From: Mantis religiosa | Lineage: Eukaryota > Arthropoda > Insecta > Mantodea > Mantidae | DNA length: 64,000 bases | Assembly: GCA_030765055.1 (NCBI GenBank) | Contig: CM060953.1 | Location: forward strand, 17,915,018 to 17,979,017 | Reading direction: 5' to 3' | Shown here: positions 7,334 through 21,425 of the stretch, piece after piece | How positions within the stretch are numbered: the stretch's first letter is position 1 | Layout of the letters: every line of letters starts with the position of its first letter | Position numbers and translations under genes: made by a program | Notes under the pieces: generated by a model | Told to the model about the DNA's origin: nothing | What the model saw: only the letters and a program-made list of their open reading frames with translations | Database searches by the model: none

Positions 7334-8755
7334 CACTCCTGGAAATGGAAATAAGAACACATTGACGCCACTGTGTCAGAACCACCTTACTTGCTCCGGA
7401 CACTGCAAGAGGGCTGTACAAGCAATGATCAGACGCATCGCACAGCGGACACACCAGGAACCGCAGTGTTGGCCGTCGAATGGCGCTAGCTGCGCAGCGT
7501 TTGGGCACCGCCACTGTCAGTCAGTGTCAGCCAGTTTGCCGTGGCATACGGAGCTCCATCGCAGTCTTTAACACTGGTAGCATGCCGGTACAGCGTGGAC
7601 GTGAACCGTATGGGCAGTTGACGGACTTTGAGCAAGGGCGTATAGTGGGTATGCGGGAGGCCGGGAGGACGTACCACCGAATTGCTCAACACGTGGGGCG
7701 TGAGGTCTCCACAGCACATCGATGTTGTTGCCAGTGGTCGGCGGACGGTGCACGTACCCGTCGACCTGGGACCGGACCGCAGCGACGCACGGATGCACGC
7801 CAAGACCGTCGGATCCTACGCAGTGCCATAGGGGACCGCACCGCCACTTCCCTAGCAAATTAGGGACAGTGTCCCTGGGGTATCGGCGAGGACCATTCGC
7901 AAGCGTCTCCATGAAGCTGGGCTACGGTCCCGCGCACCGTTAGGCCGTCTTCCGCTTACGCCCCAACATCGTGCAGCCCGCCTCCAGTAGTGTCGCGACA
8001 GGCGTGTATGGAGGGACGAATGGAGACGTGTCGTCTTCAGCGATGAGAGTCGCTTCTGCCGGGGCACCAGTGATGGTCGTATGCGTGTTTGGCGCCGTGC
8101 AGGTGAGCGCCACAATCAGGACTGCATACGACCGAGGCACACAGGGCCAACACCCAGCATCATGGTGTGGGGAGCGATCTCCTACACTGGCCGTACACCT
8201 CTGGTGATCGTCGAGGGGACACTGAATAGTGCACGGTACATCCAAACCGTCATCGAACCCATCGTTCTACCATTCCTAGACCGGCAAGGGAACTTGCTGT
8301 TCCAACAGGACAATGCACGTCCGCATGTATCCCGTGCCACCCAACGTGCTCTAGAAGGTGTAAGTTAACTACCCTGGCCAGCAAGATCTCCGGATCTGTC
8401 CCATTGAGCATGTTTGGGACTGGATGAAACGTCGTCTCACGCGGTCTGCACGTCCAGCACGAACGCTGGTCCAACTGAGGTGCCAGCTGGAAATGGCATG
8501 GCAAGCCTTTCCACAGGACTACATCCAGCATCTCTATGATCGTCTCCGTGGGAGAATAGCAGCCTGCATTGCTGCGAAAGGTGGATATACACGGTACTAG
8601 TGCCGACATTGTGCATGCTCTGTTGCCTGTGTCTATCTGCCTATGGTTCTGTTAGTGTGATCATGTGATGTATCTGACCCCAGGAATGTGTCAATAAATT
8701 TTCCCCTTCCTGGGACAACGAATTCACGGTGTTATTATTTCAATTTCCAGGAGTG
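7334..8755 (+). mobile_element. Tc1-like transposon, family A, copy 1 (nested)
   Basis: Inverted ends begin CACTCCTGGAAATGGAAATA on the left and match, with few changes, the reverse complement of the right end (TIR about 27 bp). TA dinucleotides flank it (7332-7333 and 8756-8757). Removing it restores the reading frame of the host Tc1 transposase. The length of 1,422 bp is nearly that of copy 2 (1,437 bp at 56,531). Confidence 0.92.
7582..8600 (+). pseudogene. Transposase of Tc1-like family A, copy 1, frameshifted
   Basis: Starts with an ATG (MPVQRGREPYGQLTDFEQGR) and shows the N-terminal helix-turn-helix (GRIVGMREAGRTYHRIAQHVGR). A stop at about 7861 and frameshifts follow. Later frames contain FSDESRF-like, IMVWGAISYTGRTPLV and LLFQQDNARPHVS, then IEHVWDWMKRRL, so the second catalytic Asp is intact here (unlike copy 2). 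The end is at about 8600. Not functional as it stands. Confidence 0.85.
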
Positions 8756-9552
8756 TATAAGAAACGTGCTTTATGAAGCTGAGTATGGAGGCCGAACAGT
8801 CCGTAGAAAACTATACATCAGAAAAATCAAAAGAAAGAAGCGAGTTGCTATTGCAAAAGAACACAAATACAATGGGTTTGATTTCTGGAAGAAGGTTGTA
8901 TTTACTGACGACAGTCATTTTGAGCTCATTAAGCCAAAAGGGCGCGTAACAGTGTGGTAAACAAAAGAACCGTGAGCATAAGCAGATAAATATAACAGCT
9001 TCAGTTAAACATGGAGGCGTTTTAGTACTTGTCTGCGGCTACATGAGTTAAAATGGGATTTGTGTTTTATTGATGGAATTATGAACCATAAGGTTTATAT
9101 AAACGTCCTAAAAACATCTTTCCAGAAGTGTGAATAATATGGGTCTTTCTGACGATTATATTTTGACACAACACAATGATACAAAACACACAGCTCTAGA
9201 TGCAAGGTTATGGTTGTTGTATAATGCTCCACGATGGATGCCGACATCACAATCCCCAGACATGAATCCAAAAGAGATAGTTCTTCATAGTGTACTTATA
9301 TCTCCCCGAACGAAGGCTTTTTCGAAATCGTGTGCAGTTGGTGTACGATAGAGCGCCCCTCAAGTTGTGGAGGGGGGAATGCCAGCTAGATATAGCTGGT
9401 ACTGGGAAAATTAAATACCAAAAGCAACCCCTCGCGACGGTAAAGGCGTCTAGTGACATACAGAACCGCCAAAGTGTTAACGGAATTTAACCATGAATAA
9501 AATTACCGCGTGACAGAAGGCATGACTTATCCGTCTATAGCCTAGTGAACTA

Positions 9553-10824
9553 CCAGGTCTGCTCAATAAGGAATGAACGTAACTTTTTACGTTCATAACC
9601 TTAGCATATTCTGTTAGCTTGATGTGAAACAAACACGCCGTAGTACGTTCAATGTTGCTACTCCTGGTTTCCGCCTGTGAGAACCGGTTAAGTTCAGATA
9701 TGTTCAGTATCGCCTACCGCTACAATGGAGGTAACACGCGAGGAACAATATGCGGCTTAGAAATTCTGCATTCGTCTCAACAAATCTTCAGTTGAGGTCT
9801 ATACAATGTTACAGGAGAGTCTGCTCTTCCCTACAGCACAGCTCGAAGGTGGTTTAAAATGTTTAAAGGGGAGAGACAAGCAATTTCAAAGGAAGGTGGA
9901 CCCGGTGCTCCAGTTAGTGCTCTTTCGGAAGAAAACATCAACACTGCTGCTGCGATTGTTAGAGAGGATCGACTAATTATCTTAAGATCACTTTCTGAAA
10001 TATTAAACATTTCATTGGGTGTCACCCACACGTTGGTGATAGAAAAATTACACATGAGACGCGTTTGTGCGCAATGGGTTCCAAGAAAGTTGATTCCCCA
10101 ACAAAAGCACATTCGCATGCAGGTCTGCATGCAGTTAAAGGAAGATCCGGAGTTTCTTTCAAACGTAACCACTGCTGATAAAACCTGGCTGTATTATTTT
10201 GATCCTGAGGGCAACCAGCAAAGCTCAGTGTGGAAACGTCCTACATCACCAACCCCCCAAAAAGCAAAAGTGGTTGCTTCTGCTGGGAAAGCTATGGTCA
10301 TCTTATTCTTTGATATTCATGGAATGGTTTATCAGCATGTTGTACCTCCACACACATCAGTAACTGGACAATACTACAGGGATGTCCTACAAACATTGCA
10401 AGTCCATATCAGGTGCAAACGACCAAATTGCCTTGAAGTTGGCTGGATGCTGCACCACGATAGTGCACGGCCGCATGTGTCCAATGTTGTTGCTGAATAT
10501 CTTGAAAAATCAACGTGAAGTGCATCCCTCGCCCTCCCTATACTCCGGATTTAGCCCCATGTGACCTTTTCTCTATTCCCTAACTTGAAGAAACGTCTTC
10601 GTGGGAGGCATTATCCATCATCAGAGGCAGTGTTGAAGGCTGCGTAGGCGACTTTGAAGGATCTCTCAAAAATGGCTTCCAGCATGTCTCTGAAGGCTTG
10701 CAGAAACGCTGGGACAAGTGCACCGCATTCAGGAGAGCCTATTTTGAGAAGCACCTTCAAAATTATGAGGATGAGTAAAGGTACGTTGTCAAAAAAGTGA
10801 TCATTCTTTATTGAACAGCGCTCG
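9553..10824 (+). mobile_element. Mariner family M1, copy 1, with broken transposase
   Basis: The ends (GCTGTTCAATAAAGAATGATC and its imperfect inverse) match those of copy 2 at 42,551-43,855, and TA lies on both sides (9551-9552, 10825-10826). The transposase starts at ATG 9725 (MEVTREEQYAA, then a stop). It continues as a 219-residue open piece from 9859 with ADKTWLYYFDPE (first Asp), GWMLHHDSARPH (second Asp) and, after a frameshift, the YTPDLAPCD-type third motif near 10,540. It ends near 10,776. Mariner DD34D class, inactive. Confidence 0.88.
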
Positions 10825-10826
10825 TA

Positions 10827-11600
10827 CGAAGGGTATTTTGCTCTCAAATCCTTTAAACAATTATAACAAGTTAATAACATTAACGATAGATCGTGCAAAA
10901 CTTCAGTTCGCGCCATGTGGTCCTCTAATACTACACACTTACATGGTGTATACAGAGGAATGCGCCTTCTGTTTCGTAACGACGAAAGATTTTGGCAAAC
11001 TTTGACTCCTCCACTTACTTACTTAACAGTTTTTTTTCCACCCCAAGTTGTCAGAACGCATTGCGTTTCCACCCCTGTTAGCACCTGTTCCTTGCAGCGC
11101 GGAGGGTTGTAACACCATCATCTCCGCACCAAACTCTAAGTTTACCTTAAGACGTCAAAGTCAAAAGGCGAACTTATCGAAGCGAGAAAAACAAGTAAAC
11201 TCGGCGCTGAGTATACGAAGGGGGGAAAAAGGGATTTGGATTCACCCTAAAATCACGTTGTCTTACTTTTAAAAAGAACTGTGGCTCTGCTTTTCTTTAA
11301 GAAGCCAGTGGAAAGTGTTTCGAACATTTCGCTCGGCACTTCTCTTGTCAGATAATTTACGACTGTCAAATGTGAACTTGCAACTAGTAAATGTCCTATA
11401 TGACACAGCTAAAAACCGTAACAACAATTTTATTGACTGTATAAACGACTGTAAAACAAAACACTTGCTCATCTATTTGGAGTATAAACAGCATAAGTGA
11501 CATGTATTTACCCAGGCATATATATCCACTCAGATAGGCCAAACACTCCATATATCAAACTTTGTCTTTCAAAGGTTACCTATTTTCTTCTGTAGCAACC
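10827..11600. other. Unrecognised non-coding sequence
   Basis: Between the mariner and the minisatellite I see only short frames without recognisable domains and no repeat shared with the rest of the window. Confidence 0.4.
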
Positions 11601-11604
11601 TACA

Positions 11605-12515
11605 GAGGGAGAGAGCGACGCTCACCCCTGGTAATCGTACGCCCCGTTTTAAACTCTACAACCAACCTTTTAATTATTGTATATGAAGGGACAGAGAGAG
11701 GCTCATTACTAGTACTCGTACGTCCCATTTTAAACTCTACAACCAACCTTTTAATTATTGTATATGAAGAGACAGAGCGAGGCTCATCACTAGTACTCGT
11801 ACGTCCCATTTTAAACTCTACAACCAACCTTTTAATTATTGTATATGAAGAGACAGACCTAGGCTCATCACTTGTACTCGTACGTCCCATTTTAAACTCT
11901 ACAACCAACCTTTTAATCAGAGTATATGAAGGGACAGAGCGAGGCTCATCACTAGTACTCGTACGTCCCATTTTAAACTCTACAGCCAACCTTTTAGTTA
12001 TTGTATATGAAGGACCAGAGCGAGGCTCATCACTAGTGCTCGTATGTCCCATTTTAAACTCTACAACCAACCTTTTAGTTATTGTATATGAAGAGACAGA
12101 GCGCGGCTCACCACTAGTACTCGTACGTCCCATTTTAAACTCTACAACCAACCTTTTAATCAGAGTATATGAAGGGACAGAGCGAGGCTCATCACTAGTA
12201 CTCGTACGTACCATTTTAAACTCTACAACCGAACTGTTAATTATTGTATATGAAGGGACAGAGCGAAGCTCATCACTAGTACTCGTACATCCCATTTTAA
12301 ACTCTACAACCGAAGTTTTAGTTATTGTATATGAAGGGACAGAACGAGGCTCATCACTAGTACTCGTATGTCCCATTTTAAACTTTACAACCAACCTTTT
12401 AATTATTGTATATGAAGGGACAGAGCGAGGTTCATCACTAGCACTCGTACGTCCCATTTTATACTCTACATCGCACCTTTTAATTACTGTATATGAAGGA
12501 ACAGAGTCATTAATG
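11605..12515. repeat. 81-bp minisatellite, about 11 copies, open on both strands
   Basis: A unit containing TTTTAATTATTGTATATGAA, then GGGACAGAGCGAGGCTCATC and ACTAGTACTCGTACGTCCCA, repeats every 81 bp. Because 81 is divisible by three, a plus frame (27-residue period, from ATG 11562, 324 residues) and a minus frame (285 residues) both stay open. Only scattered substitutions separate the units. Neither frame resembles a known protein; I treat this as a non-coding minisatellite. Confidence 0.85.
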
Positions 12516-12883
12516 TACTGCCCATTGCCTCCTTGATTTCTTTAGGCGTTAAGTCTTTCAAATGGAAGTATTTAAGCACTATTCATTTCTCCAAATACTC
12601 CATTTTCGTGAAACCTCTACACTTGTCTTGTTTAAAATGCTGTCATTCAAAAACTGAACAAGGTACTGTCCTATAACTATGGATATAGTCTATTTAGTTA
12701 ACTCATGTGTAGTTCGGCCGCTTCCTTTGACGAACCCTTATACTCGTTTTACAACCCCAGCTCTCCTTATCGCAGTACGTTCTGTAAGGTTGCCATCTTT
12801 CTTGATACTTTATGGGTATCGTACAAGGTTTCGTCTAAATAAATTATCTTACATCCATTACTGCAAAACGTCCTTAGTTTTGA

Positions 12884-12884
<1 letters not shown>

Positions 12885-12942
<58 letters not shown>
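12885..12942. repeat. (TA)n microsatellite
   Basis: Perfect alternating TA run of about 58 bp, directly beside the end of the following mariner. Confidence 0.95.
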
Positions 12943-12947
<5 letters not shown>

Positions 12948-14190
12948 CACCCGATTGTTGTCAAAAAAATATTGATGAATTATTTTACAAAATTACTTCA
13001 GTCAACTTCAAAATACTCTCCATTTCATACGATGCATTTGTCAAGCCTCTTTCGCCACTGTTGGAAGCATGTTTGGAAATCTTGAAGTTTGATACTGTCC
13101 AGTGCCCTTTGCGAAGCTGCTTTTACCGCCTCCACATCGTCATAACGCTCCCCTTTTTTCATTCGTGGAAATAGGAAAATTTCGCACGGGGCTAGGTCCG
13201 GCGAATACGGAGCCTGGGGAACGATAGACTACCTCTGAGATGCCAAATAGTGGGTCACTCCTAAGGCCATGTGTGCTGGAGCGTTGTCGTGATTCCGAAA
13301 TCAGTCACCAGATCGCCAAAGTTCCGTGCGTTTCCTCCTCACATCCTCTCGCAACGCCTTAAAACATCCAAGTAAAAGTGCTGGTTAACAGTCTGGCCAG
13401 GGGGTACGAATTCCCGATGCACAATTCCACGAACATCAAAAAAAGACAATGATTATCATCTTCACATTTGACCTCACCTGCCTTGCTTTTTTGGTCTGTG
13501 AGAGTAGGGAGTCCACTGGCTTGACGCTTGCTTGGTTTCTGGGTCATACCCGCAACACCAACTCTCATCTCCTGTAATGACTTTGTTCAAGAAGTTTGGA
13601 TCACGTGCAATCTCTTTTTCAAGTCCTGACACACATTCATGCGGATGGTTTTGTGCTCCTGTGTGAGAAGGCGCGGAATAAATTTAGCAGCTACACGTCT
13701 CATGTGCAAATCCTTCCTCAAAATCCGCTGGCACGAGCTCCAACTGATTCCTGTCGCTGCTGAAATTTGGTCAATCGTTTGGCGACAATTCTCGCTGATC
13801 TTTTGGCGGACCATTTTAATGTTCTCATTTCGCGATGTTGAAGGACGTCCAGAACGAGCTTGGTCTTCAGCGCACACCTCACCTCGTCTAAAGCGCCCAA
13901 ACCACTCGAAAACCTGTGTGTGGCTCATAGCGTCCGCCTGGAAAGCTTCCTGAAGCATTTAGTGTGTCTACGTTGCAGTTTTTTAAGCAGGAAACAAAAT
14001 TACACACACACTCGTTGTTCTTTTGTAGTTGCCATAACGACTTCACATAGGTAACCCGCCAACAGTCAGTCAGACAACAACAGTCAGAGAAACACAATGC
14101 CACACTTGCACGTTCAGCTCTACACTGACACCGTCTGCACAGCTGTTTCATGAAGGACTCTACTAACACCATCTAGAGTGATAACCCTGT
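12943..14190 (-). mobile_element. Mariner family M2 with broken transposase
   Basis: Minus-strand transposase remnant starting at ATG 14035 (MATTKEQRVCV, then a stop). A 123-residue open piece follows (13958-13587) with the mariner N-terminus (MSHTQVFEWFGRFRRGEVCAEDQARSGRPSTSR) and a second helix-turn-helix, up to HMRRVAAKFIPRLLT. The catalytic part (13,580-13,020) is broken by stops, but the C-terminal phrase KCI-x-CNGEYFEVD is still readable near 13,030. Ends are not precisely resolved. Confidence 0.8.
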
Positions 14191-14232
14191 ATTACGTCTA
14201 CGAGTGTCAGCGCCCTCGGAGTCCATTCTCTT

Positions 14233-14276
14233 TTGGCTCACTCCCCATATATATATATATATGGGGAGTGAGCCAA
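14233..14276. repeat. Perfect 44-bp palindrome
   Basis: Two 22-base arms meet without a spacer. The outer part is TTGGCTCACTCCCC and its complement; the centre is an (AT)n core. It can extrude a cruciform and would give a stable hairpin in RNA. Confidence 0.95.
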
Positions 14277-14279
14277 GGA

Positions 14280-15925
14280 CAATTCTACTGGATTCCATAA
14301 TAACCCTTATCTTATTCAAAGTGTGGTATTTGAAACCCAGCTCCTTTAGGAGACCGCGCAAAGTGCAGTACCCATAAGGAAAATCACAAGTTTCTTGCCA
14401 ATGTGCAACCAATTCGTCTAAGGTGGGCGCTCTCCCTTTTGCATAGAATCTATAAATTTTTCGGCGAATTAAATTGCATGTGAAATTATCGACTTTAGAG
14501 ATTTACTTTCACTCTTGATCGGCGTCTTTGGTATTCCTTTCGTCACAATATTTCTTACTATATTTCTGTGAATACCCAGAATTTGTCATCAGGTTTATTA
14601 CATAACTCCTTACCAAGATTATTTTTCAACAAATATTTATGTGTTCAAAACAAGCGCTTGAATTTGCTCAGAAAGGGTTCTCGTTATAACTTTGTTTTTT
14701 GAGGCTTCTTCAGTAACATAACTCGGCCCAGCAACGTACTATTGTCTTCACTTTGTTTATTTTCACTTGACTGAAAGTTATCTACTACTTCATTTGCATT
14801 TTCCACTGCATTTTCTACCCACGGTCTCCACATCGTGATACACAACGAATTTCTGCACGTGATGAAACAGATCAACTGGAAGTTGGAACTTTGGCAACTG
14901 AAACTCCATGTGGAGTAAACATGCGACTGTCATTTCCAGAAAATCAAAGTTGCTATTGGACCTCAACGACAGTGTTTCATTTCTGAAGTGTGGAGATAGA
15001 TTTATGACAGTCATTAATGTGCGATAGGGTAAGTTTCCTTTTAGGGGCAAACTACACTCGCGTTCACTAGACAGACTCTACAAGCTAGTCTAGAGTTAAA
15101 CTATATGGCTCTGTCCGTCAAACTGGACCAGTGGCGGCATCTTTATGTGAAGCCCTGGATTTATCAGCCGATACTTTAATATACTCTAGGTAAAGAGTAA
15201 TCTACTCTAATATCTAGAGAAATTTTAGAAAATAACTGGCTTTAATGTGAACCTAGGTTACAATATTAAACCAAAGTTCAATTACTTTTACGACACCAAA
15301 CTTTTACAATTACAAAACAAAATATGTAGCAAATTTGTCCATAAATTCTAAATCATTACTGGAAAAGGTATGAATTTGGATCTGTAAGGCATTTTAATCG
15401 TAGTTTTATGACATAACCTTCAAATGGCAGTGTTATTGTCCTTAAACTGTGACGTAACATTTGAACATCGTTATTCATTCCAAAGAGCAATGAAACAAAA
15501 GAACGTCATTCAAACGGGATATGAGAAAAAACAGCAAATATAAGAGCATCTACGAAAGTAATCAAAAGGTAAATAAAGAAACGGATGCTAAACGAAGTCC
15601 TTGGCGAAGAAAGGAGAAAGAGAAATTGGAGACAGAAGCCGCAGCAATACATAGTGAAAGTGAGAACGGCGAAAGAAGAAATTACTACGAGACAAATAGA
15701 CAAAGGGAGATAGAAGGGAGTAGAAAAGAGTTTAATTTTCTCCGAGATTCCATCACCATAAATCGTGAGTCGCTGGCGCCCTCACCAGCGGCAGGCAGTT
15801 CGGTTAGGGGAACCTTGGCAGCCGAATAACGAGTAAAAAATAATAATAAATTGACGACTACGGATGTAAATCGAACCAGAGCAAACCTGCTTCTTATATA
15901 CGTACATCAGTGAGTAACTAAGAAA
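14280..15925. other. Unrecognised sequence
   Basis: No domain recognised. A 102-residue plus frame at 15521-15829 is Lys/Glu/Arg-rich and low in complexity at its start (RRKEKEKLETEAAA). It has no detectable partner features, so I do not call it a gene. Confidence 0.4.
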
Positions 15926-15929
15926 TTAT

Positions 15930-16090
15930 GTCCTGGATGTTTGATGCCCAGGTGGTACTCCAGGAGGTCCTAGGTTCGATATTCCTGACTAATGAGCTTT
16001 CCGGGTGTTTCTCCGGTTGTCAGGCAAATAACAGCACAGCTAAACCCCCACCAAGTGTTCTGCACCTCCAATATCACGACAAAACAGTGA
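15930..16090 (+). repeat. Degraded tRNA-derived SINE-like remnant
   Basis: Contains a B-box-like GGTTCGATATTCC followed by CTTTCCGGGTGTTTCTCCGGTT, which resembles the body of the SINE-1/SINE-3 families seen elsewhere in the window. The A-box side is not convincing. Confidence 0.4.
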
Positions 16091-16278
16091 ACTAATTAAT
16101 TAAACACTAAGGAAACAAAATATAGAACTAAAAATAAGTAGATGGACTCCACCTGTAGAATTAGTTAGATAATAATCCATATTTTCGCTGGATACTAGTG
16201 AATGTGGAGTAAACCTTGTAGCTCTTATGCACAGCAGATGGTTTAGTTCCTCCCTCCCATCCTCCGTCTCTCTCTCAA

Positions 16279-18065
<1,787 letters not shown>

Positions 18066-21000
18066 TCATTTTGCCTAGGTGGCTAATGGAGTACTCGATT
18101 ATATAATTTTACCAGCAACATTTGGCAATCTCACTTCATTTTCCTGTAACTTTACACATTTTTTCTGTGCCTTCCATATGGCGCAGTTCAGTTTTCGCTC
18201 ACTCTAGCACTTCACTAACGTTTACTTTCACTTCAGTTTCTTCCGTGACGTAGAGCGTAACAACATACTGCAATGATGTCGGTGAACAAAGTTGGATATC
18301 GGAACTCAGACGCAAACATGGAGAAAATGTATGTCATATTTTTATTATCTCAAAAATGTCTCTAAAAGTCTTTATTCAACAGCCTGAATTATGTTGGAAT
18401 ACAGTGTGATGTTTCCCATATTATCAATGTAATTTTGAGACAATTTATATCAAATAAAATTTTTGTAGAGTTTTTTTCCGAGACATTTCTTTTTAATCGG
18501 TTTGCATTTTCAATAATTTATGTTTTTCTCAATTTGGAAGTCGCTATTCTAGTTTTGCTTCACTCGAGTCAAATTCTCGGTACGTAGTTGTCATAGTAAT
18601 ATATATTTTGTAACTCCTTTAAGCGTGCGCTTGTCCTTGGTTAAATTATATCCACAACTCAAACCAAACTTGTTATTTGACCTTAGAGTCTGCTACAGAT
18701 GTGATGCCAAACTTTTCTATAAAATTCCTTCATCCAAACTAAACTTTAGACAAAAAATATTCACCTTTTTGTCTTCTTGAAAAAGCCTGTAGCCACTTCA
18801 AGTTTCTGGTAGTTCCAATGAATGACTTTTGTAAAATTGGTAAATCGTAAGCCAGAGTCAATTTGAATTTTTAAATTTATTATTTGGGAAGCCGGAATTC
18901 ATAGATTGTCAGATTCCAATTAGGAATCAGTTCATGCCAGTACAACTTCGAAGTAACTGCCAAAGTGGGTACATGCAGTTATTTATCACTGTTATTCCGC
19001 AGAAAGACCTGTGCCTTAACTTATAATTTATAAGTGAAGAAATCAAAGATATAAGTAATTGTTGTACACATTCAGTTACATTCCAACAATTACATAATAG
19101 ACACACCTTTGCGTTCAGTGTTAAGCTACTCAATATTGAAAACGGCAAAGCAAAACTTTGTCTAGAGGTTCGTTCCCGTGGGAACAAAATAGCGCGGCTA
19201 CTCCCTCCAATCACAGTCGCCGGCGGAGTAATAAATTTTCCCTCTTTGTTTACATCTCCCCATAAACTAAGGACGGCGCCGGTACATGTAATAGAAGAAG
19301 CATTTTGACGAAGTTTATGTCGATTAACATGAAATGGATGCACGAATATGTTTTAGTTTGCGCAAGAATGAGAAGATAAAGGTGTTGTGAGTGCTGTTTA
19401 CACTACATCTAGAGACACAAGTTCACGAAACCTGGTTTCCTCACAAATTTTGGTTGCTAGGAGATGCAGCGCGACTACCTGCAAAAAGGCAGTAGCGTCC
19501 TGAAGTGGGGTGAGAATTTATTGCCTTGTAAAAGTTGGAGAGAGGCAATCGGCGGGATTGCTGGCACGGTCGCCTGCAATACAAGGGCAGGAATCTGCTC
19601 TACCCACGTTAATTATAGATCAAAGTGCTGCAGAGGGGGGGACCGTGATTCTCGACGACAGGAACCAATTGACAAAGTGATCCTCTGGGTTAGTGTTTGT
19701 TGCGGTCTCATCTGCTTTAAGTGACGCAGATTTACCTTACTGCAAGAACTTTCAAAGTTTACGTCTGACAGGAATGTTTCAAGATTCCACCCTTCCTGTT
19801 TTGTCCAAATCTGCGTTATTTTATTGCCGACGTCAGCTAAAAGAGAAGTCGAGGGCGAAAAGGGAACAAGATGATGAATTTTGCCATCCAAAATCATTTA
19901 ATAGAGTTATTTTACTTGTAAATAGCTTAAAATCAGAATTAGGCATGGGTTTTAGGGATTCCCATCTCATTTGCTGCAGTACTATCTCTACGCCTCACGG
20001 CTGCACGTACCTGGGTCGACGTCGGGACTCCTTCCTCGGTCTCCACGAGGTCGTCGGCTGCTTGCTTTAACCTTGGCTCCAGCTGCTTTTCCTGCATGGA
20101 TTCTTTTTTGGGTTCTCAGGGTGTTAAGGTTGACACAACACAAACCAACAATAATCTCTAAATTATTTTAATTTGTCTTTACACTTGTGGAACCCGGGCA
20201 CTTAAATAACTGCACTTTCGGCGGACATTTTATAATACATTTTGTTGGACGTGGCACTTCGTTGAACACACCTGGCGGATGTTGAGACAGTCAGCTGGTC
20301 TCAACCGAGTCCGCCAAGTCACAGGACACGTTTTGAGGTCCTCCCTAAAATGGCGGCTGCTGGCTTCTGCTTCTGCTGCTTTCTCCGACGCTACTCGGTG
20401 ATTTGTTTGTGACGATGTGTGCCTCGGCTGCATCAGGAACTTCGAACACACATGAGCAAGGACTCATCTGTGCCGGATTGGCTACAGGGGTCGGAGATCC
20501 AGGGTCAAGTGGACAGGTCGGAAGCTCAAAGTAGACTTCGGAGACACAGTCATAAATACCTTTTATTGTTGCCACACTTACATGAACCCCAGATACTGTG
20601 GATATCTGTCGGCTAATGTCCTCGGCTTGCTGGATTTTGCAGGAACGAATAATACCTTTTGTTAATCCTCGCGGTCGGATTTCACTTTCTCGTGTTTCTT
20701 ACACTCGGAATCTACGGCCATTTCAAGCGCGAGGATCTAAACTCGACTAGCGTGGATTTTGACTCTTATGGTCAGTCGACAAGTGGGGGGCTTCTGTACG
20801 TTTTCCGAAATATTTATACTGAACTAAGCCTCCCCGTGGCGTCAGCTCATCTAAAACACCATTGGCCGGGTTTTCGCGCTACATATAGCGTTGGTGGTGT
20901 TCTTCCTTCTGATAGGCTGCCAAACATCGGCTGATGCCTATTTGTTTCCCGGTTTCTCACACTTTCTTCCAAAACAGACGTGGCTCTGGGTCCTTGAATC

Positions 21001-21210
21001 CTATTTATTGTTACAAAGTATTGTCATATTTCCCTCATATTTGCAGCTAAATATTCCTTGTTTTAACGAAAAATACAACAATAGAATTAAGCTCTGAAGA
21101 TAACTATTTGAATAAATTGAAAGTAGGCTAAAAAACACATGAAAGGAATTACAAACAAATTAAACACTTGTACACGAGGTCTACCCGAAAGTTAAAAAAC
21201 TCCCGCCTCT
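18066..21210. other. Mostly unrecognised sequence; possible coding remnant on the minus strand at 20,345-20,660
   Basis: No known repeat or gene identified over 3.1 kb. On the minus strand around 20,660-20,345 a frame reads through a helix-turn-helix-like segment (AEDISRQISTVSGVHVSVAT) and a Pro/Ser-rich stretch to a stop. This is reminiscent of DNA-binding parts of transposon proteins but too little to assign. GC content rises around 19,150-20,950. Confidence 0.35.
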
Positions 21211-21222
21211 AACAACCCGGGA

Positions 21223-21425
21223 GTGATGGAAAGCACAGGGGCTCTTTCCTTGGGGCAATACCTTGAGTATAAAAAGCCCACCCCCCTCTCAAGAGGGATG
21301 GAAGTGGATACGCCACTTACGCAGGTCAACTGTACATGGGAAGATTACCGAATAACCTCGGTGTGGCGGCCTGGTGATCTAGCACACCTACTACTATCTA
21401 TGCAGAGGCCAGAGGCCAGAGGATG
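21223..21425 (+). repeat. Dispersed repeat D, copy 1 (partial)
   Basis: Shares GATGGAAGTGGATACGC, CACTTACGC and CCTCGGTG...GGCC(T/G)GG(T/C)GATCTAGCACACC with the copies at 32,325-33,110. No coding capacity recognised; possibly a non-autonomous retroposon. Confidence 0.7.

Larger units (their letters stand above)
6745..9290 (+). pseudogene. Decayed Tc1-like transposon interrupted by a second Tc1-like element
   Basis: Remnants of a Tc1-family transposase lie on both sides of the insertion at 7334-8755. Upstream (about 7050-7330) are helix-turn-helix pieces such as RPTTTVKT and QLLREVTKNLKLTAPKLA. Downstream (8758-9280) the same frame resumes with RNVLYEAEYGGRTVRRK, then FWKKVVFTDDSHFEL (first catalytic Asp) and QHNDTKHTA followed by SQSPDMNPKEI (second Asp and Glu region). 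Many stops and frameshifts break it. I could not define its inverted ends, so the limits are approximate. 6745-7030 has no other recognisable content. Confidence 0.75.

Noticed and set aside
7239..8609. Many overlapping frames on both strands
   Set aside because: Shadow frames of the GC-rich Tc1-like transposase copy; only the plus-strand transposase pieces are meaningful.
14790..15050. 86-residue minus-strand frame
   Set aside because: No recognisable domain, no neighbours, unremarkable length for chance.
19464..19724. 86-residue plus-strand frame with several Cys
   Set aside because: Cys spacing matches no known module and there is no supporting context.
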